Source: Microbispora oryzae
GTDB taxonomy: Bacteria > Actinomycetota > Actinomycetes > Streptosporangiales > Streptosporangiaceae
DNA length: 64,000 nucleotides
Assembly (NCBI RefSeq): GCF_017896165.1
Contig: NZ_JAFCNB010000002.1
Coordinates: 62,001-126,000, forward strand
Direction of reading: 5' to 3'
A model generated the notes under the pieces. That model worked only from the letters and a program-made list of their open reading frames with translations. It did no database searches and had not been told where the DNA came from. Shown one piece after another: positions 50,027 to 58,324 of this stretch; position 1 is the first letter of the stretch; each line of letters begins with the position of its first letter. A program made the translations under genes and the position numbers.

Positions 50027-52513
50027 TCACCGCACGCCCGTGGCCGCGGGGATCTGGAGGTCGGGCCACCACCGCCGGAGCGTCCCCTCGACGATCATCA
50101 GGGACATCAGGGGGAACGCGAAGTCGGCCGGCGGATGCACGCCGAACCTCTTCTGGGAGTCGAAGACCCGGGGACCGAAGTCGGTCATGTCGAACCGCCC
50201 GCCCGGCTCCGTCGTCGTCCGGACCAGCTCGGCGATCTCCCCCGCGAACGCGCGCCGGTCGGCCGGGGTGTGCCGCGCGGGCGGCCCGCCGGGGAACGCG
50301 GAGTCGTACATGATCTCTCCGCATCTGGGCCCGTTCCGCAGCGCCAGGTTCGTGAAGAAGTCCCGGAGGGAGTGCTGCACCGCCGTAGGCATCTCGACGC
50401 AGTATCCGGCGTCCAGGATCACGACCGTGCCGTCGGACCGGATGTAGATGTTGCCCGGATGGAGGTCGCAGTGGACGAAGCCGTCCCTGAAGATCATCGA
50501 ACCGACGGCGTCGAGCACCCGCGCCGCTACCCGGTCGTACGTCGTGGCGGCCACCCCCGCGGCGGAGTCGCCGGTGAGCCCCGGAACGAGGTCGGTCACC
50601 AGGGCCGTGGCGCAGGTGTAGTCGTCGTGCACCCGCGGCACGACGATCTCCTCGTAGCCGGCGAGGTTGGCGGACAGCCTCCGCAGGTACGCCGCCTCCC
50701 GGAAGAAGTCGATCTGACCGTAGAGGGCGCGCGACATGTATCCGACGAGGTCGGCCATGGGCGCGCCACCCGCCCCGGGCAGCCGTTCGGCCACCCGGGT
50801 GAACGCGGTCAGCAGCGCGAGGTCGACCGCCATCGACGCGGCCACGCCTTCGCGCTGCAGTTTCACGGCCAGCGGGCGGCCGTCCGGGTCGACGGCCTCG
50901 TAGACGCAGGCGATGCTGCCGCTGCCGATGCAGCGATCCGTCACGTCGAGCAGGCGGAGGCGCGGCTCCTGCCGCACCGCGAGGGCCAGCTGACGGCCGC
51001 GCTCTCCGGCATCCATCGGGGTGACGTCGTCGTGCAGGGCGGCCAGCCGCTCCGTGACGTGCGCGGGGAACAGGTCCGCGCGGCTGGCCAGCATCTGACC
51101 GAACTTCACATAGGTCGGTCCCATCCGTTCCAGATGCCGGACGAGACGCCGGGTCCCGCGCGCCTGAGCCTCCACCCTGCCCGCGCGGAGCCGGTCGACG
51201 ACCCAGAGCGAGACGATGTGCGACACCGCGAAGGCCACCCGCGCGGTGAGCCGCGCCGCCCGGCCGGCCAGGCGCCACCGCCCCACAGGAGGGAGGTGGT
51301 CCATGACGAGGCGCTCCCCCGCCGCCCGCTCGCCCGGCACCGCGCCGCCGGTCGTCTCGTCCGCCGTCTCACTCGCGGTCTCACCCGTCCGGCCGAACGC
51401 GTACGCCGCCACGAGCGGGTGCACGGCCGGAAGCGTCGCGACCGGAGCCAGGCCGGCCTCGGCGGTAGCCGCGAGCAGCACGCCGGGGGTGAGCCCGAGG
51501 GTGCCGAGCGGCCGGCCGCCCCGGGCGGCGGTGGCCGGCACGCAGTACAGCACGCTGGTCGCCAGCAGCATCGCCGCCGCCGGCCCGGTGAGCGGCGGAG
51601 ACTCCACCACCAGCAACACGCCACCGGGGTGCAGGGCGGCCGCCGCCGCTGTCAGCAGCCCCGCCAGATCGCTCGCGTCGTGGAGCACGCTGAGGGCGAG
51701 GATCAAGTCGTATTCACCGTTCAGGCCGGTCGCGGCGTCCAGGCAGCCAAGCGAGACGCGGCCGGCCAGTCCCCGGTCGGCCAGCCGGGCGTTGCCCTCA
51801 CCGGCCAGCCGCTCGTCGAGGTCGAACCCCTCCGCCGTGATCAGGGGGAACGCCGTCGCCAGCGCCTCAAGCGTCTCGCCGGACGCGCAGCCGATCTCCG
51901 CCACCCGTCCGCCCCGCCGCAACGTGCCGGCGAGCCCGGGAACGGCGGGCAGCCAGACGTCCGGCAGGATCGCGCCGGTCCACTGGGCGCTCATCGCCCG
52001 CATGGCGTCGGCGAGCTCGTGCGGGTAGTCGTCACCCGCGAGGGATCCTCCGGCGCGGTACGCCTCCGCGACGGCGGGGACGCACCGGGTCAGCGCGCCG
52101 AACAGCGCCACCCCCGGCTGGACGTCCAGCACGCCGCCGATGAACGGCTTTATCTCCGGGAGCCACGCGAAATGCGACCCGTCATGATTTACGAGACCTG
52201 CGGCGACCATGCCGTGCAGCCATTCCTCCGCCAGCCGTTCGTCGCCGCCGGTGGCCTCGGCGAGATCGGCCGCCTGTGCCGGGCGATCGGCCAGCGCGGC
52301 GCTCAGCCCGGTTCGCGATCCGAATTCCAGCATGGCGGCGATCATCGCGGTGGCCACGATGGCCATCGGCCGGGGCAATTCCAGGTCGCCGCCGGTCCCC
52401 GCACCGGCCTCGGCACCGTTCACAGCACCGTTCACAGCACCGTTCACAGCACCGTTCACGGCCCTGTTCACGTCACGGACCGTCCCGGCGGGCCGCGGGG
52501 TTTTCCGGCGCAT
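50027..52513 (-). CDS. Methyltransferase-ABC1/UbiB kinase-like fusion protein
   Basis: An 828-residue protein. Residues 1-45 include a VNGA repeat. Residues about 50-345 are a winged-helix methyltransferase (LAEEWLHGMVAAGLVNHDG, VAEIGCASGETLEALATAFP, LILALSVLHDASDLAGLL). Residues about 400-810 are a full ABC1/UbiB domain: KxGQ motif in TYVKFGQMLASRADLFP near 468, GSGSIACVYEAV and LAVKLQREGV, catalytic HCDLHPGNIY near 680, and DAGYCVEM. UbiB/COQ8 proteins support prenyl-quinone synthesis by extracting lipids from membranes. Joined to a methyltransferase, it may deliver a hydrophobic polyketide. No frameshift or stop is seen at the joint. Confidence 0.88.
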   Translation of the reverse strand: MRRKTPRPAGTVRDVNRAVNGAVNGAVNGAVNGAEAGAGTGGDLELPRPMAIVATAMIAAMLEFGSRTGLSAALADRPAQAADLAEATGGDERLAEEWLHGMVAAGLVNHDGSHFAWLPEIKPFIGGVLDVQPGVALFGALTRCVPAVAEAYRAGGSLAGDDYPHELADAMRAMSAQWTGAILPDVWLPAVPGLAGTLRRGGRVAEIGCASGETLEALATAFPLITAEGFDLDERLAGEGNARLADRGLAGRVSLGCLDAATGLNGEYDLILALSVLHDASDLAGLLTAAAAALHPGGVLLVVESPPLTGPAAAMLLATSVLYCVPATAARGGRPLGTLGLTPGVLLAATAEAGLAPVATLPAVHPLVAAYAFGRTGETASETADETTGGAVPGERAAGERLVMDHLPPVGRWRLAGRAARLTARVAFAVSHIVSLWVVDRLRAGRVEAQARGTRRLVRHLERMGPTYVKFGQMLASRADLFPAHVTERLAALHDDVTPMDAGERGRQLALAVRQEPRLRLLDVTDRCIGSGSIACVYEAVDPDGRPLAVKLQREGVAASMAVDLALLTAFTRVAERLPGAGGAPMADLVGYMSRALYGQIDFFREAAYLRRLSANLAGYEEIVVPRVHDDYTCATALVTDLVPGLTGDSAAGVAATTYDRVAARVLDAVGSMIFRDGFVHCDLHPGNIYIRSDGTVVILDAGYCVEMPTAVQHSLRDFFTNLALRNGPRCGEIMYDSAFPGGPPARHTPADRRAFAGEIAELVRTTTEPGGRFDMTDFGPRVFDSQKRFGVHPPADFAFPLMSLMIVEGTLRRWWPDLQIPAATGVR
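52417..52476. repeat. 12-bp tandem repeat, five copies, in the fusion gene
   Basis: CGTTCACAGCAC is repeated at 52417, 52429 and 52441, with degenerate copies at 52453 and 52465. Read on the minus strand it codes for VNGA repeats near residues 15-32 of the methyltransferase-ABC1 fusion. It is in frame (12 bp) and probably a flexible leader. Confidence 0.85.
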
Positions 52514-52573
52514 CGGACGCCCCCTTATTCCGGCAGCAAATGTACGGATTTTATCCGGGCATGCTCCGCCGGT

Positions 52574-52590
52574 CTTCTTCGAAACTGCTG
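52574..52590. promoter_or_regulatory. Shared CTTCTTCGA box, site D (bidirectional promoter)
   Basis: CTTCTTCGAAACTGCTG lies 61 bases upstream of the fusion gene (52513, minus) and 69 bases upstream of the SRPBCC gene (52659, plus). On the minus strand a -10-like TAAAAT follows about 20 bases after the box. Both ABC1-encoding transcripts would thus share one regulatory site. Confidence 0.65.
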
Positions 52591-52658
52591 CCCTCCCCGC
52601 GGATATCGGGGAGCCTGTCCCGGTTCCGTCATCGATGTCGCCGTGTTACGTTGACCCC

Positions 52659-53174
52659 ATGTCCGCGGTCAGAGATTCGGCAGCCGACTCCACCGCCATA
52701 TTCGTCCGCCGCCGGCTCGACTGCGGTTTCGACGAAATCTGGCGGGCCGTGACCTCACCCGAGTCGATCTCCGTGTGGTTCACGCCGTGCCACCTCGGGC
52801 CGGGCGGACGTTATTCACTGCGATTCACGGAGGATTCCGGGGAGTCGTATTTCAAATATGCGACGGTGCTCGGCTGCGCCCGTCACGCGACCCACGGCGA
52901 ATATCGGTTCCTCCTGCAGGACGAGGGTTATCGCGACAGCATGGTCGAAGTGCGGGTGATCGCCGACGGCGGGGCGGGATCCACGCTGGAATTGCGGCAC
53001 CTGCATCCGCCGCCCGAACTGGTCGACGGTTATACGCGAGGCTGGGCCGACTATCTGGACGCCCTGCGGCGTCACCTGGCCGAGACCGCACCGCCCCCGT
53101 CTCCGGCCTCATCTCCTGAGCGGGCCCCGTCTCCAGTCCAGGCCCCGGAGTCGCGGGCGAGGAGCCCGAGGTGA
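52659..53174 (+). CDS. SRPBCC/AHSA1-like protein
   Basis: A 171-residue protein; ATG 52659 is chosen, though an in-frame ATG at 52635 is possible. It contains IFVRRRLDCGFDEIWRAVTS, SVWFTPCHLGPGGRYSLRFT and LELRHLHPPPELVDGYTRGW, ending as a single START-like domain with an unstructured Pro/Ser tail (APPPSPASSPERAPSPVQ). It overlaps the ABC1 start by 4 bases (GTGA). It may bind a hydrophobic pathway intermediate and work with the kinase-like protein. Confidence 0.78.
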   Translation: MSAVRDSAADSTAIFVRRRLDCGFDEIWRAVTSPESISVWFTPCHLGPGGRYSLRFTEDSGESYFKYATVLGCARHATHGEYRFLLQDEGYRDSMVEVRVIADGGAGSTLELRHLHPPPELVDGYTRGWADYLDALRRHLAETAPPPSPASSPERAPSPVQAPESRARSPR

Positions 53175-54397
53175 GGTCCCGCCGTTCTCCGCGCCGTCTC
53201 GCCCATTCTGCGGCGAGAATCGGGCGGATCGCCGTCGTCATGTGCGGCGCGGCCGCGGCGACGGCCTGGGTGCTGGTCCGGCACGGCGGGCGCGGCCGGT
53301 CCGACCGCGTCGTCCGCGAGACGGGGGCCGTCGTGAGCGCGGCCCTGTGGCGTCTTGGCCCCGCCTTCATCAAGATCGGGCAGATGCTGGCCAGCCGCAG
53401 AGACCTGTTCGCCGCCGCGTTCTGCGAGGAACTGGAGTCGGCCCTGGCCCGCGGCCGGGCCGGCGGCGCCCAGGCGGACCGGGAGATCGGATCGGTCGCC
53501 GCGGTGGAGCGACGCCGCGTCGGCCGCGTCGACGCCGCCGTGAAGACCCTCCATCCGACCGCCGCCGAACTGCTCAGGATCGACCTCGGCCTCATCACCG
53601 CGATGACACGGATCGCCGCCCTGCCGCTCCGGCGGTCGGGGCCGACGATGCGGCGCGTCGTGCGGGAGATGTGCGAATCGGTCCGCCGGCAGACCGATCT
53701 GATGGCCGAGGCGGCCACCCTGCGCCGGTTCGAGGATCTCGAAACGGCCCTGCCCGTCGTCTTCCCCCGGGTGCTGGACGGCGACAGCGGGCCGGACGTA
53801 CTGACCATGACCTGGCTGCCCGGGCAGGCCGGCGGACGCCGGTTTCCCGATCCCCGGCGAACCGCCAGGCGGCTGGTCCTGACCATCTACGAGATGCTCT
53901 TCATCACCGGCGTCGTCCACTGCGATCTCCACCCAGGCAACTGGTGGGAGCTGCCCGACGGGCGGCTGGCGATCGTCGACGCCGGATTCACCTATGAGCT
54001 GGACGAGGAGATGCGGACGCACTTCGCCGAGTTCTTCCTCGGGATGTCCAGCGGAAACGCCGAGATCTGCGCCACGCACGCCCTGGCCGCCGCGGCCGGA
54101 CCGGTCCCGCCGGAACATGAGAAGGCGTTCCGTCGCGACATGGAGGTCCTGATCGGCTCCATCACCGGGCTGACCGCAGGCAGCTTCTCCCTGACCGGAT
54201 TCGCCGCCCGCCTTTTCGCCATCCAGCGGCGGCACGGGGCGTTCTCCCGAGCCGAGTTCGTCTTCCCACTCATGGCGCTTCTCGCCATAGAAGGGCAGGT
54301 CAAGCAGCTGGACCCGAAGATCAACTTCCAGTCGCTCGCGGGGCCGGTCGTGCTCAGGTCCATCGTGGCCCGGGCCCGCGCCGCACACGCGCGCTGA
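53171..54397 (+). CDS. ABC1/UbiB-family kinase-like protein
   Basis: A 408-residue protein with GTG start overlapping the preceding stop. A hydrophobic segment (IAVVMCGAAAATAWVLV) near residue 18 may anchor it in the membrane. KxGQ motif AFIKIGQMLASRRDLFAAAF near 66, nucleotide-binding EIGSVAAVERRRVGRVDAAV with Lys, HCDLHPGNWW near 250, and IVDAGFTYELDE. It is related to the ABC1 half of the divergent fusion protein. Compared with that copy the region between KxGQ and the Lys is shortened. A role in handling lipophilic quinones is inferred. Confidence 0.87.
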   Translation: MRSRRSPRRLAHSAARIGRIAVVMCGAAAATAWVLVRHGGRGRSDRVVRETGAVVSAALWRLGPAFIKIGQMLASRRDLFAAAFCEELESALARGRAGGAQADREIGSVAAVERRRVGRVDAAVKTLHPTAAELLRIDLGLITAMTRIAALPLRRSGPTMRRVVREMCESVRRQTDLMAEAATLRRFEDLETALPVVFPRVLDGDSGPDVLTMTWLPGQAGGRRFPDPRRTARRLVLTIYEMLFITGVVHCDLHPGNWWELPDGRLAIVDAGFTYELDEEMRTHFAEFFLGMSSGNAEICATHALAAAAGPVPPEHEKAFRRDMEVLIGSITGLTAGSFSLTGFAARLFAIQRRHGAFSRAEFVFPLMALLAIEGQVKQLDPKINFQSLAGPVVLRSIVARARAAHAR

Positions 54398-54517
54398 GCC
54401 GTCCCGGACGTCGGCTCCGTACGTCGCCGTCCGTTCGCCGGCTTCCGGCGCGGGTGAGGCCTGCCCTGGTGCCGGAGCGGCCCGTCGCGACGGGTCGTCG
54501 CTATGTAGTTTGTAAGT

Positions 54518-55204
54518 ATGGGAAACGAGTCGGCGGTCCGCGCCGGCGAACGCAGACGCTACGGGCAGTACTGCGGCCTCGCGGCATGCCTCGACGTGAT
54601 CGGCGAGCGGTGGACCCTCCTGATCGTCCGCGAGTTGCTCATCGGCCCCCAGCGATACAACGAGCTGCTGCACGATCTGCCCGGCATCGGCACCAACCTG
54701 CTCGCCGAGCGGCTCCGCCGGCTCACCCAGCAGGGCGTGATCCGGCATCACCCCCGGTCGAACGGCAAGGGCCCCGTCTACGAACTGACCGAGTTCGGCG
54801 AAGGGCTGCGCGAACCGATCCTGGGCCTGGCCCGCTGGGGGCTGAACGTCGCCGGCTCCTTCGACGCCGAGGACGAGGTACGGCCCCAGTGGGGGGTGCT
54901 GGCCGTCGAAGCGCTGATCAGGAAGGACCAGATCCCCGAGGTGGACGAGTCCTACGAGTTCCTCGTCGACGGCCATGTCTTCCACATCGCCGTGCGGGAC
55001 GGCCGCATATCGATCAACAGGGAGGGGACGGAGGAGGCCGCCCTGCGGATCTCGACCGACGCCAGGACGTTCGTCGACATCGGCGCCGGCCGGGTCTCAC
55101 CGTTCGAGGCGGTGGCGACCAGGCGGCTCAACCTGGAGGGGGATCCGGACGCCCTGACCCGCTGCTCCCGGTTGCTGGGGCTGCTTCCCGGCAGGGCGTC
55201 CTGA
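54518..55204 (+). CDS. HxlR-family regulator with C-terminal SCP2-like domain
   Basis: A 228-residue protein. HxlR helix-turn-helix: YCGLAACLDVIGERWTLLIV, RYNELLHDLPGIGTNLLAER, LRRLTQQGVIRHH, YELTEFGEGLREPILGLARW. The C-terminal 100 residues (DESYEFLVDGHVFHIAVRDG, AALRISTDARTFVDIGAGRV) resemble a sterol-carrier (SCP2) ligand domain. There is no Shine-Dalgarno; a TATGTAGT at 54502 about 10 bases before the ATG suggests a leaderless mRNA. It may sense a lipophilic product at the border of the two clusters. Confidence 0.82.
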   Translation: MGNESAVRAGERRRYGQYCGLAACLDVIGERWTLLIVRELLIGPQRYNELLHDLPGIGTNLLAERLRRLTQQGVIRHHPRSNGKGPVYELTEFGEGLREPILGLARWGLNVAGSFDAEDEVRPQWGVLAVEALIRKDQIPEVDESYEFLVDGHVFHIAVRDGRISINREGTEEAALRISTDARTFVDIGAGRVSPFEAVATRRLNLEGDPDALTRCSRLLGLLPGRAS

Positions 55205-55225
55205 GAACCCGACGGCTCCGGTCGG

Positions 55226-56158
55226 CTACCAGCCGATCATCGGATACCAGGGGATGATCCCGCGCCCGGCGAGCAGCCGTACGTCCCAGTAGAGGAAGGT
55301 GAAGACCCCGACGACGATGAAGGCCCCTCCGGCGATCAGCGCGAGACGGCCGGGGCGAGCGGTCAGCCAGCGCTGCACCCGCGCGCCCATGACCACGGCC
55401 AGGATCACGAAGAGCAGTGCCAGGATCACGATGTTCCCGAGTGACGTCAGCATGAAGGCCACCGCGCCGTACAGCGGGTTGTGACTCTCGGCGGCGTCGC
55501 GGAAGAGCTGCCGGAACAGCCCGTACGGCCGTCCGATGAGGAAGCCGCCGATCAGCACTCCCATGACCAGAGTGGGCGCGTTGGGAAAGCGCCGGGCGAG
55601 CCGGGCGAGCGGGTCGCGCACGACGCCGAGCGAGGCGAGCCCGAGCCAGACGAAGACCAGGCCGATCAGCCCGAAGGCCACCATGGACTGGACGCTTCTG
55701 GGCGACAACTGCCCGGCGGCGGAGGGGGCGGTCGAGAACTGCGGCATGGCGGTCCCGACGATGCCGACGACGAACCCGTAGAGGCCGGCGACGCCGAGCA
55801 TGCCCACGGTCAGCCAGCCGAGCGGCTTGAAGACGGCCGCCACCCGGCTCGCGAGCGGGCGGGGCTGCCCGACGATCGGGCAGAGCGCTCCGAGAACGGC
55901 GATGTTGCAGGCCGTGAAGGTGCCGCCCAGCCCGGTCACGAAGGCGAAGACGACGCCGGGGAGGACGCCGTCGAGCGTCGCGCCCTCGGCCTCGTGGCCG
56001 AGCAGGGCGCTGGAGACGTTCTCCCCGATGACCGAGTCGACGAACTTGGCCGACCAGATCACCGTGAGCAGGAAGCCGATCAGTGCGCTGACCGCGACGG
56101 CCAGCCAGGGGCGGCCGGTTTCGGTCCTTCCGAGGGAGTGCTGGTGGGTGAGCGTCAT
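55226..56158 (-). CDS. Polytopic membrane protein of unknown function
   Basis: A 310-residue protein with ATG 56158 after GGAGGAG. It has about seven to eight hydrophobic segments: WLAVAVSALIGFLLTVIW, VVFAFVTGLGGTFTACNIAV, LTVGMLGVAGLYGFVVGIV, MVAFGLIGLVFVWLGLASLG, LVMGVLIGGFLIGRPYGL, VILALLFVILAVVMGA, LIAGGAFIVVGVFTFLYW. A Cys pair in TACNIAVLGALCP recalls CcdA/DsbD-like thiol transporters, but I cannot assign it. It stands between the aromatic and enediyne systems. Confidence 0.7.
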   Translation of the reverse strand: MTLTHQHSLGRTETGRPWLAVAVSALIGFLLTVIWSAKFVDSVIGENVSSALLGHEAEGATLDGVLPGVVFAFVTGLGGTFTACNIAVLGALCPIVGQPRPLASRVAAVFKPLGWLTVGMLGVAGLYGFVVGIVGTAMPQFSTAPSAAGQLSPRSVQSMVAFGLIGLVFVWLGLASLGVVRDPLARLARRFPNAPTLVMGVLIGGFLIGRPYGLFRQLFRDAAESHNPLYGAVAFMLTSLGNIVILALLFVILAVVMGARVQRWLTARPGRLALIAGGAFIVVGVFTFLYWDVRLLAGRGIIPWYPMIGW

Positions 56159-56454
56159 GCGGGTCTCCTCCTTCGCGCAGGGTGTGACCGGGCGCACGCG
56201 CGCCGGATCACGGGCATGCCTGGGGCGGACGGAACGTCGCTGCGCACGGGTATTCGAAGCGATCGCGCAGCGGAACACCAGGGCGGACGGCGGAGCCCGG
56301 CGACACCGGACGCTCACACGGGAGCCTGGTCTGGGGAGCGGCAGAGCAGCTCTGTACTTGAAACAGCTATACCAAGTCTGCGCGAACGGGTCCAGATGCC
56401 CGGAGAAGGAAACGTATGACTATGGTTTAGTGAAGTCGATCAAGAGGGTGGCCG

Positions 56455-56865
56455 TCACGGCAGCCCGGCGGCGACGTCCGCGAGCCGGGGCAGGACCGTG
56501 CTCGGCCAGCCGCGGCCCATGCGCTCGAACGCGGCGCGGTCGCGCTTGTTCTCCAGGTCGAAGCCCGAATGCTCGAGGAGCACCCGCGTCCCCTTGCCCT
56601 CGGTGACCAGACGCCAGGTCAGCACCCAGCTGGCGCCGAAGGTGTAGACGAGCCGCTCGTACGGCTCGACCTCCAGCACCTCGCACGGCACCGAGCCCCA
56701 GCCGGGCATCTGCAGGTGGAACCGGTGACCGACGACGGCGTGGATGTCGCCGGGCACCCACCAGCGGGCGAGCAGTTCGGGTTCGGTCAGGGAGCTCCAG
56801 ACCTTGGCCGGCGGCGCCGGGATGAACTGGTCGACCGAGATGGACGCGGGGTGAAGGCCGGGCAC
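56455..56865 (-). CDS. SRPBCC/AHSA1-like protein
   Basis: A 136-residue protein; GTG 56865 is preceded by GAGGAG. It begins VPGLHPASISVDQFIPAPPA and contains VWSSLTEPELLARWWVPGDI, VLTWRLVTEGKGTRVLLEHS and FERMGRGWPSTVLPRLADV. It is a paralogue of 26766-27251. A dyad, TGATCG (56940-56945) and CGATCA (56958-56963) with a 12-base loop, lies 75-98 bases upstream. Confidence 0.78.
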   Translation of the reverse strand: MPGLHPASISVDQFIPAPPAKVWSSLTEPELLARWWVPGDIHAVVGHRFHLQMPGWGSVPCEVLEVEPYERLVYTFGASWVLTWRLVTEGKGTRVLLEHSGFDLENKRDRAAFERMGRGWPSTVLPRLADVAAGLP

Positions 56866-57421
56866 GGGGCTCCTCGTTCGTCGGAGAGCGACCCACCAAA
56901 TCCTAGGACATCTGCCCAGACCGGAATGGTGGACCGGCTTGATCGCGAGGTAATTTACGATCATGACGGCCGGCCGTCTCCGCCCCTTCCGCCGTCGCGA
57001 CGACTCACGGCGACCCGGCTTCTCCCGCCACGGCAAACGGTGATCTCGCGGAAAGACCCGATGCCCGCGCTTCCTGTCGCCCCGGAAACAAAATCCCATC
57101 CATGTCTTCACCCCGGTGTAAACCCGGAGCAACTTGAACGGTCAACAATATTCGGGGCGCATCACACCGGCCACTCGCCCGCCGCATTCCTTACGGACGG
57201 CGTGTTATCCGGCCGGTGAGCCCGCCATCCGCGACCATAACGCGAGCACGCGTAGTCGATCAAGCGGCCGGCGCCGGGGCTCAGGAATTGAATTCCACCC
57301 GCCCAGTGATATCCGAAATCATTGGTCACCTCTCATCCCATAAGTCACCAATGCCTTGACGCTTCGCTTGAAAAATGCTTATTTTCTCCGGGTAGGCCGA
57401 CCGGAAAAAGGCGGGAACATC
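56866..57421. promoter_or_regulatory. 556-base gene-free region before the enediyne cassette
   Basis: No ORF here has coding character. The last 120 bases are AT-rich. A near-perfect inverted repeat, CATTGGTCAC (57320-57329) and GTCACCAATG (57344-57353), one mismatch and a 14-base loop, sits immediately before a -35-like TTGACG (57356-57361). A weak -10-like TTATTT follows 17 bases later. It is the likely activator or repressor site for unbL-unbV-unbU-pksE. The dyad at 56940-56963 probably belongs to the gene on its left. Confidence 0.55.
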
Positions 57422-58324
57422 ATGGTACCGACCTGGCTGTTTCGCTTGCCCGAAAATCGACTGACGGGCTTCGTGCCAAACTCCAGCCCGGCGAATAATG
57501 ATCTGCTGGAGATAATCCACGCCTTTGCGAAAGGTTATAACCGCGCACTCACCGGCATCCCGGATGTGAGCGATTTGCCACACCGCCTGCATGGTTTCGC
57601 ATTCGAGGGCGCCGCGATGAGTTGCGCTCTGCTCGACACGATCACCATGAGCGGAAACCGGCGTCTTCGCGCCCTGGAGGAGAGCACGCGGGGTTCGTAC
57701 GTCCACCTGATCCACGTCGGCGCCGGCTGGGCCATGGCCCGCCTGCGCCGCACCCGCTGGCAGGGCGTCGCCCACCCCATGCTCCGCTGGCTGGCCTGGG
57801 ACGGCTGGGGATTCCACCAGGCGTACTTCCATCCCCGCCGGGTCTTCCACGATCACTGGATCGAGCGCGGGGCGCGCGGCGCCACCCGGCCCATCAGGGA
57901 CCAGGGGGCCGGCCGGGCGCTGTGGTTCCGCACCGGCTCCGATCCCCGGCTGATCGCCCGGCTCATCGAGGAGTTCCCCGAGCACCGCCGGAGCGATCTG
58001 TGGGCGGGCATCGGGCTGGCCGCGGCCTACACCGGACTGTCCCGGCCGATGGACGAACTGCTCGCGGCGGGCGCCGGCCACCGCGCCCACCTGGCCCAGG
58101 GCGCCGCCTTCGCGGCCAAGGCGCACGTGCTCAGCGGGCACGTCCCGCCCGGATCCGCCCGCGACATCGAGGTGCTGACCGGCGTCGCGCCCGATCTGGC
58201 GGCCGAATGGACCGATCGGGCGCTCGCCCGGGTGCCGCGGGCGGACTCGCCCCTGGATTACGAACGCTGGCGCGCCGAGATCCGGGGAACCTACGAGCGA
58301 CATGCGGGAGGCGTTCTCCGATGA
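57422..58324 (+). CDS. unbL: Enediyne biosynthesis protein UnbL (DUF1702 family)
   Basis: A 300-residue protein. ATG 57422 follows AAAGGCGGG; an upstream in-frame start would overlap the promoter. It contains IIHAFAKGYNRALTGIPDVS, FEGAAMSCALLDTITMSGNR, YVHLIHVGAGWAMARLRRTR and GWGFHQAYFHPRRVFHDHWI, characteristic of DUF1702/UnbL proteins. These occur almost only in enediyne clusters, next to unbV, unbU and pksE. The biochemical role is not established; it is one of the conserved set needed for the enediyne core. Its stop overlaps the unbV start by 4 bases. Confidence 0.88.
   Translation: MVPTWLFRLPENRLTGFVPNSSPANNDLLEIIHAFAKGYNRALTGIPDVSDLPHRLHGFAFEGAAMSCALLDTITMSGNRRLRALEESTRGSYVHLIHVGAGWAMARLRRTRWQGVAHPMLRWLAWDGWGFHQAYFHPRRVFHDHWIERGARGATRPIRDQGAGRALWFRTGSDPRLIARLIEEFPEHRRSDLWAGIGLAAAYTGLSRPMDELLAAGAGHRAHLAQGAAFAAKAHVLSGHVPPGSARDIEVLTGVAPDLAAEWTDRALARVPRADSPLDYERWRAEIRGTYERHAGGVLR

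Noticed and set aside
52635-52658. Upstream ATG (MSPCYVDP) as start of the SRPBCC gene at 52659
   Set aside because: Possible, but it adds residues outside the START-like fold; neither start has a strong ribosome site, so the later one was kept.
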